A stretch of 64,000 nucleotides of DNA, from positions 2,256,486-2,320,485 of the forward strand of contig OW804099.1 of the NCBI GenBank assembly GCA_942159475.1. Direction: 5' to 3'. The notes beneath the pieces are model-generated. The model saw only the letters and a list, made by a program, of their open reading frames with translations. It had not been told where the DNA came from and did no database searches. Source of the DNA: Sthenelais limicola. Lineage: Eukaryota; Annelida; Polychaeta; Phyllodocida; Sigalionidae. This document shows positions 34,531 through 47,154 of the stretch, one piece after another. Within the stretch, counting starts at the first letter, position 1. Every line of letters starts with the position of its first letter. The translations under genes and the position numbers were made by a program.

Positions 34531-34969
34531 AGACAGACAAATGGGGAGAAGCGGGAGACAGACAGACAGACAGGCAGACGGAGATGTATGTCTCTCAATA
34601 TATACAATAGGGAGATTTAGCAACGACAACGCACCAACACTAACGCATCCACTAACGAATAGTTACGGTACAGAAGTTACCATGCATCTGCCATACACAA
34701 CACTAAACAATAGGATATTTACCGTGTACGAACCTCCCCACATTCTCACAACTTCTTCCCAGAAGTGCCCCGCCATTTTGTGGGTCGATTTTGTTTTTAT
34801 TTTTTGTTTTAAAGGTTTTATTCAACATGAGACTCTTATATTTCTAATGACAAGTGAGTCGTGTCCCTTATATATTGTATTTTTTTTGTATTTTTTTCCA
34901 TTTTAATGCAGATATTATAGCAAGAACAGCATAGTATCGCGTATGAGGCTTAATAGGGAAATATTATAG

Positions 34970-35112
34970 TAAGAACAGCATAGTATCGCGTCTTCGGAGG
35001 CCTATATTCCCCGAGTATGGCCAAAAACAACGAGGCCGTAGGCCAAGTTGTTTTTCGGCCATACGAGGAGAATATAGGCCTCCGAAGACGCGATACTGTG
35101 CTATTCTTGCTT
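34970..35112. mobile_element. Family E-like long hairpin
   Basis: Arms 34970-35031 and 35047-35112 are near-perfect complements around a 15-bp centre containing GGCCGTAGGCC. A partial direct copy of the left arm precedes it at about 34919-34942. The right outer edge TTTTGTTCCATG resembles that of the hairpin at 32581-32718. Confidence 0.9.
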
Positions 35113-35794
35113 TTGTTCCATGATTCTTAACTTAAAACAACTTTATTTGCATTAATTTCATCAAACTGAGTTGTCTGCATAGTTTCGAACGGTCGTGACG
35201 TCACTGTACAATACAGGGAATTTATATTGTCCACATTGTGAGCGGCAAGTATATCGATTATATTGTACGCTCACGGCCAAATCATGGAATAATGAATCTA
35301 TCATCAATCTAATACTCAATTATAATATTATATCCCACCTTTTATAACCAAATTGTGCAATAATCACATTTGAAACAGAAAGTTTTCCCCTTCTTCTCCC
35401 CTCTCACTTCGGGCCGGGTTGGGGGTATTCAGTGAAATGTTTTCCTCCCTGCTGCCCCCCCATTAAGTATGGACCGTGAGTATGTATGGCCGGCAGAACA
35501 AGGTTTCCCCATCAGATGCAAACTTTTGCTACAAGGTGTCGCTTCAGTGGGTTGTGACGGCAACGCCTCAAGCGGCCCCAAGCTGAACTATGATCTGTCA
35601 TTAACACATTATATCAAAAACATTCCATTTTCAAGAGTTTATTTTTTATTTTTTTTTATTGTGAAATATGATAGACTGTTATGGTAATATAGGAAGTTTG
35701 TGTGAAACTATTCAGGATGTGTTTATATAAACTGGGGAAAGCGGTGTGGAGGAATAATGAAAGAAAGAAATCGTGGAAGACTGAATATGTCTCT
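35113..35794. other. Intergenic, probable second inverted repeat
   Basis: TTCCATGATT at 35117 and AATCATGGAA at 35281 are complements and may bound another short element. A 73-codon frame at 35469-35687 has no recognisable features. Confidence 0.4.
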
Positions 35795-36540
35795 CTCACT
35801 CACTTTCTCTGTTTTTACTTCTTCTGTTTCCCTCTCCTCCCCCTCTCTCTTTCACCCCCTCTCTTTCTCTCTCCTCTGTCTCTTTGTTTCTTCTCTCTCC
35901 CTCTTTTGTCTCTCTTTCCTCTCTCTCTTTCTGTTTCTCCTTCCTCTCACTCTCTCTCCCTCTCTCCTCTCTCCCTTTCTCTCACCTCTTTCTCTCCTCT
36001 CTCCCTTTCTCTCACCTCTTTCTCTCTCTCTGTTTCTCTCTCTTTCACTCTCACCTCTTTCTCCTCCTCTCCCTTTCTCTCNNNNNNNNNNNNNNNNNNN
36101 NNNNNNNNNNNNNNNNNNNNNNNNNNNNNNNNNNNNNNNNNNNNNNNNNNNNNNNNNNNNNNNNNNNNNNNNNNNNNNNNNNNNNNNNNNNNNNNNNNNN
36201 NNNNNNNNNNNNNNNNNNNNNNNNNNNNNNNNNNNNNNNNNNNNNNNNNNNNNNNNNNNNNNNNNNNNNNNNNNNNNNNNNCCCTCACCTCAACCCCCTA
36301 CTTTATATACTTTACTTTATGGTGATATATTTTGTTTCAACTCTTCTGCATTCTTTGCCCATCCTCTCTCCACCCGCTCTATCTCTCTGCCTCTCTCTGT
36401 CCTCCCTCTACTCTATCTTCGACTCTTCCCCTCCGCTCCCCTTCTCGCCCCGCCAGCCCCTTCCCCTTTGCCTCATCCCGACCCCATCCCTCCTCCCCCC
36501 TCTTCCCTCCCCCTCCTCCCTGATTAAACCCCTCAGAACT
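35795..36540 (+). repeat. CT-rich tract with assembly gap
   Basis: Pyrimidine-rich sequence (CTCTCT, CCCTCC) on both sides of exactly 200 N at 36082-36281. The gap most likely lies within the tract. Confidence 0.9.
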
Positions 36541-36654
36541 TCACTGTGTGAGTCATCTACTTTCAGGCCTCAAGCTACAATTTCAGGAATTCCCCCACAC
36601 AAGACTCTCTTGTTCTGCCGTCGCCACAGTGTCTGCCGGCCTTGGTGCACGGCC

Positions 36655-36795
36655 CGAGGTGTGTGTGGGGGGGGGGCAGGGAGGGGGAAGGGAGGGGGAA
36701 GGGAGGGGAAGGGGGAGGGGGGAGGGGGAGGGGGGAGGGGGAGGGGGGGGAGGGGGAGGGAGGGGGCGGGGGAGAGGGGGGAAGGGGAGGGTGTA
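36655..36795 (+). repeat. G-rich GGGGGA tract
   Basis: About 140 bases of GGGGGAG and GGGGGA units with many runs of three or more G. Such sequence can form G-quadruplexes. Downstream, 36885-37010 is C-rich without a gene. Confidence 0.85.
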
Positions 36796-37314
36796 TTCAT
36801 ACAAAAATGAAATTCTCTGCAGATGCTGAGAACATGAGTATCAGCCGGGCAAGTTTTAAATTGTTGCATTTATTTCTATGTCTGCCCCCTAATGCTCCCC
36901 GCCCCCTGCAAGTCCCCCACCAACTCTATCCCCCCTACCTCAACTACCCCCTGAACTCACCCCCCCCCCACCCCCCTACAGCCCCCATATCAAACTATGC
37001 TCCCTCATCTCTGACTTGAAACATCTGATTGTGTCTTGAATTACAAACACACAAACACAAGCTCTCTATTGTAATTACAGCCTTTCAGCAGGAGTTAAAG
37101 CCTTGATGACAAGGGATTAATGGGATGGAATTAAGGCCTTCAGGGCATGAATATAACAATACGTGTATACTTGTATACAAGTACTATATATAGCGCAATG
37201 CTTATACACTCACCCACCACTAGAGGCTGACATACCCTCCAGTCCCCTGACCTCGCCCTCTGCCTGAGGTCACGGGGTCATGACCTGGTTACCTATCACA
37301 GGGATGCAGTATAG

Positions 37315-37850
37315 GTGTTGTTGTTTATAGTGGTTTATAGTGGTGTATAGTGGTTTGTAATGGTTTACAGTGGTTTGTAGTGGTTTATAGTGGTGTATAG
37401 TGGTGTATAGTGGTTTATAGTGGTTTATAGTGGATTATAGTGGTTTATAGTGGTTTATAGTGGATTATAGTGGTTTATAGTGGTGTATAGTGGTTTATAG
37501 TGGATTATAGTGGATTATAGTGGTTTATAGTGGTTTATAGTGGTTTATAGTGGTCTATAGTGGTCTATAGTGGTCTATATTGGTTTATAGTGGTTTACAG
37601 TGGTATATAGTGGAGTATAGTGGTGTATAGTGGTTTATAGTGGTGTATAGTGGCTTATGGTTTTTCATAGTGGCTTATAGTGGTTCATAGTGGCTTATAG
37701 TTGTTTATAGTGGCTTATAGTGGCTCGTAGTGGCTTATAGTGGTTCATAGTTGTTTATAGTGGTTCATAGATGTTTATAGTGGTTCGTAGTGGCTTATAG
37801 TGGTTCATAGTGGTTTATAGTGGTTCGTAGTGGCTTATAGTGGCTGATAT
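37315..37850 (+). repeat. 10-bp minisatellite TATAGTGGTT
   Basis: More than 50 copies of TATAGTGGTT with variants such as TGGTG, TGGCT and TGGAT. The 10-bp period holds over more than 500 bp. Confidence 0.97.
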
Positions 37851-38044
37851 ACAGCCTCAGAGGCTGCTTCTTTATAATAATAAAAATAAATTCTTTATTG
37901 TGCATAACTTCAATGTGACAATGGTGGCATGCTAGTGTCTACCAGGGACTAGCTATGGCAGACAGAGGTTTCTCTTTATTCTAAGGAACTATAGAGAGCG
38001 GGGAAAGGCAAGTATTTGAAAGAACATATAAGTAAGAAAGTGAG

Positions 38045-38612
38045 TAGTGGGATAATTAGAGGGAGAGGAGAGGGAGAGTGAGAAAGGAGAGAGAGGAGGA
38101 GAGAGAGGCAGAGAGAGGCAGAGACAGGAGAGACAGGAGAGAGAGGCAGAGGGAGAGGAGACAGAGAAAGAGGGTGAGAAGAGAAAGAGGGAGAGAGCGG
38201 GAGAGAGAGGGAAATACAGTGAAGACAGAGAGAAGACAGAGATAGGAGAGAGAGGAGAGAAAGAGGGGAGAGAGAGGAAAGAAAGAGGAGAGAGAGAGAG
38301 GAGAGAAAGAGGGGAGAGAGAGGAGAGAAAGAGGGGAGAGAGAGGAAAGAAAGAGGAGAGAGAGAGGAGAGAAAGAGGGGAGGGAGAGGAGAGAAAGAGG
38401 GGAGAGAGAGGAAAGAAAAAGGAGAGAGAGAGGAGAGAAAGAGGGGAGAGAGAGGAGAGAAAGAGGGGAGAGAGAGAGGAGAGAAAGAGGGGAGAGAGAG
38501 GAGAGAAAGAGGGGAGAGAGAGAGAGAGGAGAGAAAGAGGGGAGAGAGAGGAGAGAGAGAGAGGAGAGAAAGAGGGGAGAGAGAGGAGAGAAAGGGGAGT
38601 GAGAGGACAGGC
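38045..38612 (+). repeat. GA-rich tract
   Basis: About 560 purine-rich bases with recurring GAGAGAAAGAGGGGAGAGA units. Open frames on both strands are compositional. Confidence 0.95.
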
Positions 38613-39870
38613 AGGGGAGATAGAGGAGGTACTGGACAGAGAGCAGTGGACAGGGAGTAAGAGTAATAACACACACACACAGGGGCCAAGTGTGAATGTG
38701 AGCTTCAGTATATAACCATGAGCTACTCCCCCCCCCCCCCTCCACCCACCGCCACAGGAGCAGCTCAGGCCGAGGAGTATTGACGACTACTTTATGATGA
38801 GTGTTATGTATCAATTACTGCCTGTGTCTCTGCCTATAGAGGAGATGCTATCGGCCTCCTCTCAATACTTTATACTTAATCTATAGTGGCCACCCCCTGC
38901 CGCCGCGCTGATAAGCTAAATAATGCACCTCGTGAAGGACTGGGGGAGGAATCAATGCCTGCCAGGGCTGGGTTTGCACCTAGACTTTGACAGTCAGGTT
39001 CAGAAGGCAGTTTTGGACCCCTAAGTTTTAGGGGTCATTAACACTTTTAGCCTTAGTCGTAGTCTTGTGGTTAAGCTTATCGCTGGATGTGGAATCGAGG
39101 AATGTGGCCGTCTGGACCAGACTGTTGAGCAACCGACACGCCCTCTAGAGGGCGGAATTAGCCCACCTCTAAACCTAGATAGAAGGGATAGAGAGAGCTA
39201 GGGTGGGTGGATGGGTCTATTTCCCTTGAAATAAGAAACCCCAACACTCAAAAACAGGAAAAATCAGTAAGTAACACCAACCAAAAATGTCTGGACATGG
39301 GCTGTTGAGGCGACCACCGTCACAACCCAACCATTCAAACCAGCCTCAACAAAATGTCTTTAAAAGAAATAGTCGCACCGTGGGATAGTCGCCTCATGGG
39401 ATAACTTATCGGTGATTATACTTTAGTTGTTTTTTATTTATGTTATTCATCGAGGGAAGTGATGCAACACCGTAGTGACCTCTATTCAACCTTGTCATGG
39501 TGCATAGATCTGGTCCAACGCTACCTGCGTTCTACCCCGCCCCTGGCTTTCTTCTTTTTTGAGTAGTTTAGGAGCATTAATCGAGGAAAATATCTACATT
39601 AAATATCTTTGTTTCTACACAAAATATGCAAACTACTTTAACAGGATAATCAGAAAGTACGCATGACAATATGATTGGTTTCATTAAATATAATATGAAA
39701 CTTTATTTCCATTCAATAAAAAGTGTTGATTTTTATATGATATGATTTTTAAACACTGATCTCTGGAGATCGATTAATCACATAAAAAGTAAAACGGGAA
39801 AGTTGGTCTCTGTAGACATGAATTTGAGGATAAACACAATAATACACACATCTTACAATGATTCTGTCCT
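38613..39870. other. Intergenic, one possible SINE-like patch
   Basis: No gene. At 39055-39115 the text GTCTTGTGGTTAAGC followed by GGAATCGAGG faintly resembles A-box and B-box positions of a tRNA-derived SINE, but the match is weak. Confidence 0.3.
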
Positions 39871-40432
39871 ATTGAAACCAACAACGCCAAACAATACAAA
39901 TTGAAGTTTGTTAATAAATCGATTTTTGAATATAATGTAATAATTGACGACAACAAAGCCAATCAATACTGATAGGGTGCGTAAGTAGTCCACCGCTGCG
40001 TTTTTTTGAGTCGCGCTACTGTAGCAGTTTCATGACGTCATGTGGACATGACGCACGAAAGTCCCATAGCCCCAACATTACCGCGATATTAAATCTCTGT
40101 TCTTTCAACGATCATATAGTTTTATGAGTTCTAACTTACATATATCCATCTTTAGAGGCAAGCGATTTCAACTATAGCCTTCATAACCGTCAAACTGTTA
40201 CTGGGGCGATGTAGGGAGTGATTATGTATCGCCCCAATGCTAACTCTATGGGCATTGTTTACTTCCAGCCCACACATCGGTACAACTACGCGACTAATTT
40301 TCATTAATTCGCGCTCCGCCGCAATGACACTTACGCACTCTATTGAATTTTACAATGAACCCATTGACGCCAAACTGTACAAATTAAATTTTGTTAATAA
40401 ATTGATTTTTGAATATAATGTAATAATTGACG
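39871..40432 (+). repeat. 79-bp direct repeats flanking a MITE
   Basis: 39871-39949 and 40354-40432 share TTGTTAATAAAT and TTTTTGAATATAATGTAATA with few mismatches, 483 bp apart. Family G sits between them. Confidence 0.8.
39975..40340. mobile_element. Family G MITE
   Basis: Ends GGGTGCGTAAGT and ACTTACGCACTC, flanked by TA on both sides, about 366 bp, non-coding. Confidence 0.65.
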
Positions 40433-40554
40433 TCTACATAAATAAAAGTAAAAATCAGTTTTCTACCTCAGCACATGGATACCACCGCCAACATTATGAT
40501 ATGAAAATATCAATAAATTACTTTTGAAAACATAACATTATTGACCCCCTCCCC

Positions 40555-40630
40555 GCACTGGGTGATGGTGCATTGATCTGGTGCTCCACACTGGGTGATG
40601 GTGCATTGATCTGGTGCTCCACACTGGGCG
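40555..40630 (+). repeat. 33-bp direct duplication
   Basis: CACTGGGTGATGGTGCATTG occurs twice in tandem with its flank, followed by a partial third. Confidence 0.85.
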
Positions 40631-40666
40631 GGTATCAACCATTATTCCCTCCTGCACGCCTATGTA

Positions 40667-40879
40667 GGTCAGATGTTCAGAAAATGTACAATTCAAATTC
40701 ACAAATTCTCTCAAATAACACAAATTTCAGTTCAAAAAAGTTGCAGTTCAACCTAAACAAACAGATTGCTAGAATCAATGCAATGCTGAATATACTGGAA
40801 TTTACCTTGTATTGACCAAATTGAGTTTATAAACTAAATGTGTACTGCTGCCAATTGTACATTTTCTGAAATCTGACCC
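40667..40879. mobile_element. Family A MITE, copy 8
   Basis: Shorter copy of about 213 bp in reverse orientation. Left end GGTCAGATGTTCAG, right end CTGACCC. Confidence 0.85.
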
Positions 40880-42545
40880 TTATAGAGCAGCTCCCCCTTG
40901 TGGCGGCCACTCATGACACTCGTACAGCAGTTGATAAGTGGCAATACATCACTTGAACATAACGAGCCACAGTTGTAGCAAACAACAATTATATTGTACC
41001 CAGAGTGGTTGTAGCAAACAACAATTATATTGTACCCAGAACAGTTGTAGCAAACCATTCTATTGTACCCAGGGTGGTTTGTGGATACGTAAGTATGTGG
41101 TCATGTACAAACATTGAACAAACACAGAACCCTCAACCCTCCACCCCCCACCCCTCCCCTCACACCCACACACACTCACACCACTCCTCTTGTATGAGTG
41201 TTGTTGAGTGTTTGCATATGATTTAAGTAGTTGTTGATACATAAGTATGCGGTCAAAAACCCTAATCCCTAAGATTTTAGCAGAAGAATATATATTTTGT
41301 TACCTTTTGAATGGAATAAATGATAATCCCGGATTTTCTACCTGCAAAAGGCTATGAGCTTTGTTTTTCTGATCGGAGGGCTTCCCCGACCGCCCCTATA
41401 TATGACGTCATTGTCCCCATGGTCACGTGACCGATTCACATGATCTGATTGGCTTAGAGTCGTAGTGGCTCTTTTTGTTTTGTTATGGTGGCCATTGCTG
41501 ACAGCTCTCGATTCGAATACGCGGTTAGCGATAACTTTTTAATTTATTCAGTAAATGACACATGTTCCCATTTGGACCTTGCTCCCCTTGACTCACTCTA
41601 GCTTCTGGGATCGGTTAGAAAGTTCCAGAAAAAAAAAGCATTAAAAAAGGTCTTCGGAAGGCAGTGTCGGTACAGTATCGTTCCCCTTTCGGACTGTTCA
41701 CCGGCCACGTGACTTGAGTATCATAGCAAAGCTATTCCTGCTAGGAATAGCGGTAGGTGGTGCTTGTCAAGTATAACCTAAGAAATGGGATACTAGCTAA
41801 AACTATCCGCATACCTTATATTGTAAGAAGATTAATTATAATCCATTGTTAAATGTTACATTGCGAAAATAATATGCTCCCAACATTTCATGTATCACCA
41901 TCTCACACTCATCTCATCTCATTATTACTACTCATCCCATCATTCTCTCCAAGGAATCAGACAATATGTTATTGACCAGCTAATTTAAGATAGCTACAAT
42001 TGTCATTATTGAATGTGCGAAATTTCAGGTTACGGAGGAAGACCGGGATTACCCGAGCCGTTTAAAAACTTTGGCAAATGCCACTTATCTTCCTGAATAA
42101 AAATGTGTCCAAAAAACCCCCATACACATAGCCACCCCCACTCTTCCACTGCCCATCCACCCACACAACCCCCTCGTATAAAACCTGTTCATTGTTTGCC
42201 TATATTAGTATATGACAATATAGAAACATTGACAAACACAAAGCTACCCGCAAACCCATCTGCCTCCTCCTCCCCCGCCCCCTAGCCCTCCCCCCCCCTA
42301 CCATCCCCAACCCCTTCCCCCACCCCTCCCCCACACCCTCTCCCTCCCTCGCACCCACCCCTAACCCCCAACCTCCCGCACTTATAATTATTCCATCCAA
42401 ATAACAACCTGTCACATAGAAACAAATGTATCACCCAATTGAACGTTTTAAATATTGATGTATTATTATAATTTATGGGCGGCCAGGAAGACCTGGATGA
42501 TGGTCCAGTAACACTATATTGGTTGTACAAGCGCACTGAGTACAT
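40880..42545. other. Intergenic, small repeats only
   Basis: Three copies of a roughly 36-bp unit with AACAATTATATTGTACCCAG lie at about 40974-41075. C-rich runs occur at 41130-41185 and 42110-42390. No gene is supported. Confidence 0.5.
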
Positions 42546-42780
42546 GGGTCAGATTTTCAGAAAATGTACAATTCAACTTCGCCAATCTTCTCAAATATCC
42601 CCAATTTCAGACGAAAATAAAGTTCAAAATACCGTTCAATCTAACCAAACCGATTGCTGGAATCAATGCAATGCCGAGTATACTGGAATTTACTCAGTAT
42701 TGACCGTATATTTACGGTATTTTACAGTATTTACTAAATGTGTACAGCTGCCAATTGTACATTTTCTGAAAATCTGACCC
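42546..42780. mobile_element. Family A MITE, copy 9
   Basis: Complete copy in reverse orientation. Flanks are ACAT and AAAT. Confidence 0.9.
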
Positions 42781-43997
42781 AAATACTGAATATTATAGAC
42801 AGGCTAATTTACAGTTGGTTGCAGGAGCGTGAATATTAAGTTGTGTAGCAATATTCTAAAAGACTGAATCCAACTCGTTAGTTAACAGTTATTACGGTTT
42901 ATTAACATTATTATCTTTTAATCATATCAATAGAAATATTTTGAGGTCGAACAGTTGAATTTCGGCCGTAAACTTAGTAAAAAATGCATTGGTTGCCATG
43001 CCAACCCAACATAACTCACTAGTGAAATACGCACCGTGCATAACTCACTCTATATACATCTTTTCCGAGCAATGCGTATAATAATAAAGATATATAAACA
43101 TATACCCCAAACCCTGCACCCCCGCCCCAGTCACTCCCCAACAACCCCCTACTCTCCTCCACCCCCGTCCCCCCCCCCCCCACACTCTCCTCCACCCCCG
43201 CCCCCCCCCCCCCCCCCCCCACCCACCCAACCCACCATACATGGTGCAAGCTGAAGAGCTGTGTTTGTGCATTGATTCCCATGAACCAGTCAGCCTTCCT
43301 GCTCTAGTTGACCCACTTAAAACATAATGTTAAATTATGAAATATTAAAGTTTTATTGTTTCACGCACCGTGACCTCACTGGGCGCCCGGTGCAGGCCAA
43401 TTATCCTTACAAGCAGACACACAGTGAGTGCGCAACACACTCTAGGCCCAAAGTTGGGAGAGTCCCTTACAGCGAAGGAAAATTGATTTGATTTTGATTT
43501 GTAAATATTTTATTCAGGACTATTAAACATTTTTATACATCTAGCATAAATATTCTCAGAGTAGCCTGATGGTTTGGTTTACAAATACACATTACTCTCG
43601 TATACAATTTGTTCTATACTTTTAAATAGATACCAAAAAAAGAAGTGAGACTCATTCGTTCCATCTTCAATAAAAGAAAGCAATACAAACAAATATAATC
43701 TATCTATAAATGAATACAGTAAGAGTATATAGTCTAAGTAATAAATAAAAGAAAACCCTCCACCTACGCCGTGCTCCTACACATAATCACCTACACATAA
43801 AGCCTCTCGCCTCAAACCACAAAGTGCCATTATAATTCCATTAAAACCGCAAAATGTCATTATATTCCCATTAAAACGGCCAGGAAACCGGTTAGCGAAG
43901 TAGGCTGACATACCATTCTTATCTGATCTGAAAGTTTGGACCTAGAGTGACTGCATCCAGACATGGAGTAACAAACTGTCCTGCTGAGTAGCTTATT
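42781..43997. other. Intergenic with C-rich run and retroelement-tail-like text
   Basis: C-rich tract at 43125-43230. At 43480-43500 the minus strand reads as CAAATCAAAATCAAATC, a retroelement-like tail. An RFX-like palindrome is at 42992-43005. No gene is supported. Confidence 0.45.
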
Positions 43998-44327
43998 GGA
44001 TTTTGAAATATTACCTTATTTGGAAAGATGAGATCAAGCTGATTCTAATGATGGTAAACATGAGGACATCCGGTAAATACTTCTGTAATTTGTATGCAAG
44101 AAATAAATGTTGGTAACCATTATTGATGGGCAATCCCTATAGTAAAGTAATTAAATATACTCCTTAGGATGATCTCAGATATATGAGATTATATTTCTTC
44201 ATCTAATTTTTGATTTTTGTTATGTTTGAAAACGAAAGGTTTTATATCTACCAGACTATTTCTACAAAGATATCTTGTGAATACCACACTTTGTAAAATA
44301 TCAATTTGGCGACTTTTTTCCTCTAAC
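43998..44327. mobile_element. Family B MITE, copy 6, partial
   Basis: The interior and right part match (GATGAGATCAAGCTGATTC, then AATTTGGCGACTT). The left terminal 40 bp are missing. Confidence 0.75.
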
Positions 44328-44370
44328 CTTAGAAGTAATATATTACTCCAAGCTCTAACACCACAGTTAT

Positions 44371-44605
44371 GGATCAGATTTTCAGAAAATGTACAATTGG
44401 CAGCTCTACACATTTGGGAAATTCTGCTAAATTCTGCTGAAAAATGATGAATACCAGCTATATCTGTGTATATTTGGTATGGCATTGGTTTAAAGTATCA
44501 GTTCTGTTATGTTAAACTGCATTTTGAAGCGTATATCTGTCTTAAATGTGGGTTATTTGAGAGGATTGGAGAAGGCGAATTGTACATTTTCTGAAAATCT
44601 GACCC
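44371..44605. mobile_element. Family A MITE, copy 10
   Basis: Complete copy with an exact 4-bp target duplication TTAT on both sides. Confidence 0.9.
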
Positions 44606-44652
44606 TTATAGTTGGTAAGCACAAGCCTTATTGTGCCGCTTATTGGTAATAT

Positions 44653-45126
44653 GTTTCCCTGGCAACGGCTGCCCTGTGCCAAACACGGGAAAATACAAGT
44701 GAATCAACACAAAACTTGATTCTCCAAGTCATTGCTCGGTTTTACGTCAGTTTTCCTACTTTCAGAGTATTAAAGAAAATTATCAATATTTCACTAACTT
44801 TTTCAACAATATTTTGGTCAAATGGAGGAAATAATGAAATGCACCTGGGCGATAATCAAGGCTTCCGGTGACGAAGCTCCCGCCATTAGGGCGTAGAATA
44901 ACAGTCAGTTACCATGGCAACACATTCTGTATTCTTCTACAATTGTCCTGTGAACGTTAGCTCTCTTCATTATAATATCAAATTCACTTTATTACAAGAT
45001 TTAGTTAAAAAAAAAAAAAAAATGATGACGTAATGATAAAACATAGCCACAGTGATTCTCCTACTGACTGTGCGGGGGCGCTGAGGAGAAAGATGGCGGC
45101 CAGACAGACTAACCTGCCCCCTGGAG
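44653..45126 (+). promoter_or_regulatory. Promoter-like cluster with candidate first exon
   Basis: Two RFX X-box-like palindromes (GTTTCCCTGGCAAC at 44653 and GTTACCATGGCAAC at 44908) precede AAAGATGGCGGC at 45089-45100. That sequence is both a YY1 motif and one base from the TISU start element. From ATG 45093, eleven codons plus one base run to a donor CTGGAG/GTAATA. No downstream exon was found, so this is a candidate gene start only. Confidence 0.3.
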
Positions 45127-45592
45127 GTAATAGTGGGGGTCAGAACACCCACAATGCACCTTGCTGCCCTATTCCGGCCTAGTTACAGGACATCTCTCTT
45201 CATGATTGCCAAGGTTACGCTTTGTTCTGGGCGATAATATGTTGTGTTGGTGTGAACGACCGCTTTCGGTCAATATAACAATAGAACAGCAACACTTGTA
45301 CAACAACAGCTGGTAAATAAAGTCATTATTACTACTTTTATTATCATTATATTCACGCTTTGGTGTTACATCCTGTAGTCCTGGAAACACATAAATATGT
45401 GCCAAGGGTGTAACTGTGGGGCTGATGGTGAGGTGCCATATATCATCATGGAAGTATAATGTAATTATCTTTTAGTTGATGAACTGTTTTTTTTCGACCA
45501 CGGCCAGTGCTTTAGAATTAATGTAAAAGTGACAAGAAAATAAACTAATTATTGAGTTTCAGATGAGTTTTTTCTGCAGAAGAATAAATAAA
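45127..45592. other. Intergenic or intron, nothing recognised
   Basis: If 45093-45126 is a first exon, this would be the start of its intron. No acceptor with following coding sequence can be supported. Confidence 0.3.
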
Positions 45593-45990
45593 ATATGATG
45601 CGTTACAGCGAAATGAGTCACAAGTCGCAAAAAATGGATTTTGAGATATCGTCGTATTTGAAAAGATGAGATTAAGGTGATTCTAATGATAGTAAACAGT
45701 AGGACATCTAATATAAGTATTTCTATATTGTAAGTTTGATATTCTCTTTTTGAAAAAAAATGTTTGCAGTATTTTGTGGTGAACAATTACTTGTCGAGTA
45801 GCTGAATATACTCTATAGGATGACTTTAGAAGTGCAAGGATATATTTATTGCACTGTGCTGAAAGTCTGTACATATTCATGCTACTAGCAGTGTTAAGCA
45901 ACCCAACAGTGAGAATACTCCGTCGAAGAGATCGTATAAATAGGAATAACATCCATTGTGTGACTTGGGACACATTTCCCAGGAACGCAT
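45593..45990. mobile_element. Family B MITE, copy 7
   Basis: Left end ATATGATGCGTTACAG, diverged right end GGAACGCATCCCAAAT; the interior is well preserved. Confidence 0.8.
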
Positions 45991-46763
45991 CCCAAATGTC
46001 CTAATGTTGATCAATCAATGTCTTTAAATCTCACTGATATATATATAGAGAGAGAGAGGGAGAATGCAATAATCGAAAATTTATTGGATGAGATTTGTCC
46101 GCATAAGCTCGATGCCTTAGCCAGAGTGCTTATGTGGACGAATCAAGTCCAATAATTTTTTATTTTTTTTTTGACATTTCTTTATTCAGGTAAGACAACT
46201 GTGGCAAGTGCCCAGAATCTTATATACATGGCTAGGGTAAACCCTATCTCCCGCCAGGCCCTGAGGGTGGACTTACGGTTTTTTTCTTCATCTGTGGAGT
46301 CATGTCATAATCAAAATCAAATCAACGAGAGAACATGGTAACGGATAACGATACATTGCTTTATCTATTTATTATATGGGCATAAAACTTGATCAAATAT
46401 CATCAGATATCACTGAAAAAGTATGAAACAAGTATCAGAGATAGTTCAACCACCGCCAACTGTGTGGATTTGTTTACAAGCTGCCCGTGCGGGGGTCACG
46501 TCAGAGCTATTTTTAGACAACTACATTTTCATGGTATGCATGCTATATGGATATTTTATAGCACCCCACTTATTGCATCTCTCATATGGAATGCGCATAT
46601 AATAAATTCTCCTAATGTACCAGGTATCAATTGTGGAATAATGATGAATAATTGTCTGAATATGTGTACGTTTTGTGTATTACAGGTGAGAACATTAGCA
46701 GTACTGGTACAGCTGAAGACAGAGAAGTGATACATTAATTCCCTCTTACTGTAAAGCAAATGT
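45991..46763. other. Intergenic with a small hairpin
   Basis: 46082-46157 is an imperfect inverted repeat (ATTGGATGAGATTTGTCCGC and its mirrored partner). A T-rich run and GACATTTCTTTATTCAGG at about 46158-46200 resemble the minus-strand 3' end of a retroelement. No gene. Confidence 0.4.
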
Positions 46764-47154
46764 CATATATCACAGTAAAATGAGTCTTAAATCGTGAAAC
46801 TATGGATTCTGACATAGCTTCAGATGAGATCAATTGTATTCCAACGATACTAACTTCTAGAAAACGTAATTCGTGCTTTCAATTTTACTTGAGTTTGGAA
46901 AAATAGTTATAGCGATATTTCTGGAAGGCCAATCACAAGATGAATAATAGATATATTTCCCTGGGATATCTTTAGAAACGCAAAGATATTTCAATACACA
47001 ACTTTGAGATGTGGTTCCTGCATATATATAAACGACTCAACGCAGACAGATCTTGTGATAAAGACATTGGCGAAAACAAAACAATTTTGCATCTTTAAAC
47101 TTATTTTGTTCCTGCCAAAAAAAATGAAATCCTCGTGTGACACATAACACATGT
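46764..47154. mobile_element. Family B MITE, copy 8, diverged
   Basis: Recognisable by TAAAATGAGTCTTAAATCG and by the order of interior blocks. Its right end is abutted by family A copy 11. Confidence 0.65.

Noticed and set aside
33780..34629. Long Ser/Leu-rich or Arg/Glu-rich frames in GA/CT tracts, also at 35702-36810, 37976-38814 and 49040-49665
   Set aside because: Compositional artefacts of purine/pyrimidine strands; some cross runs of N.
39055..39115. tRNA-like or SINE A/B boxes
   Set aside because: The spacing and B-box match are poor and no cloverleaf can be drawn.
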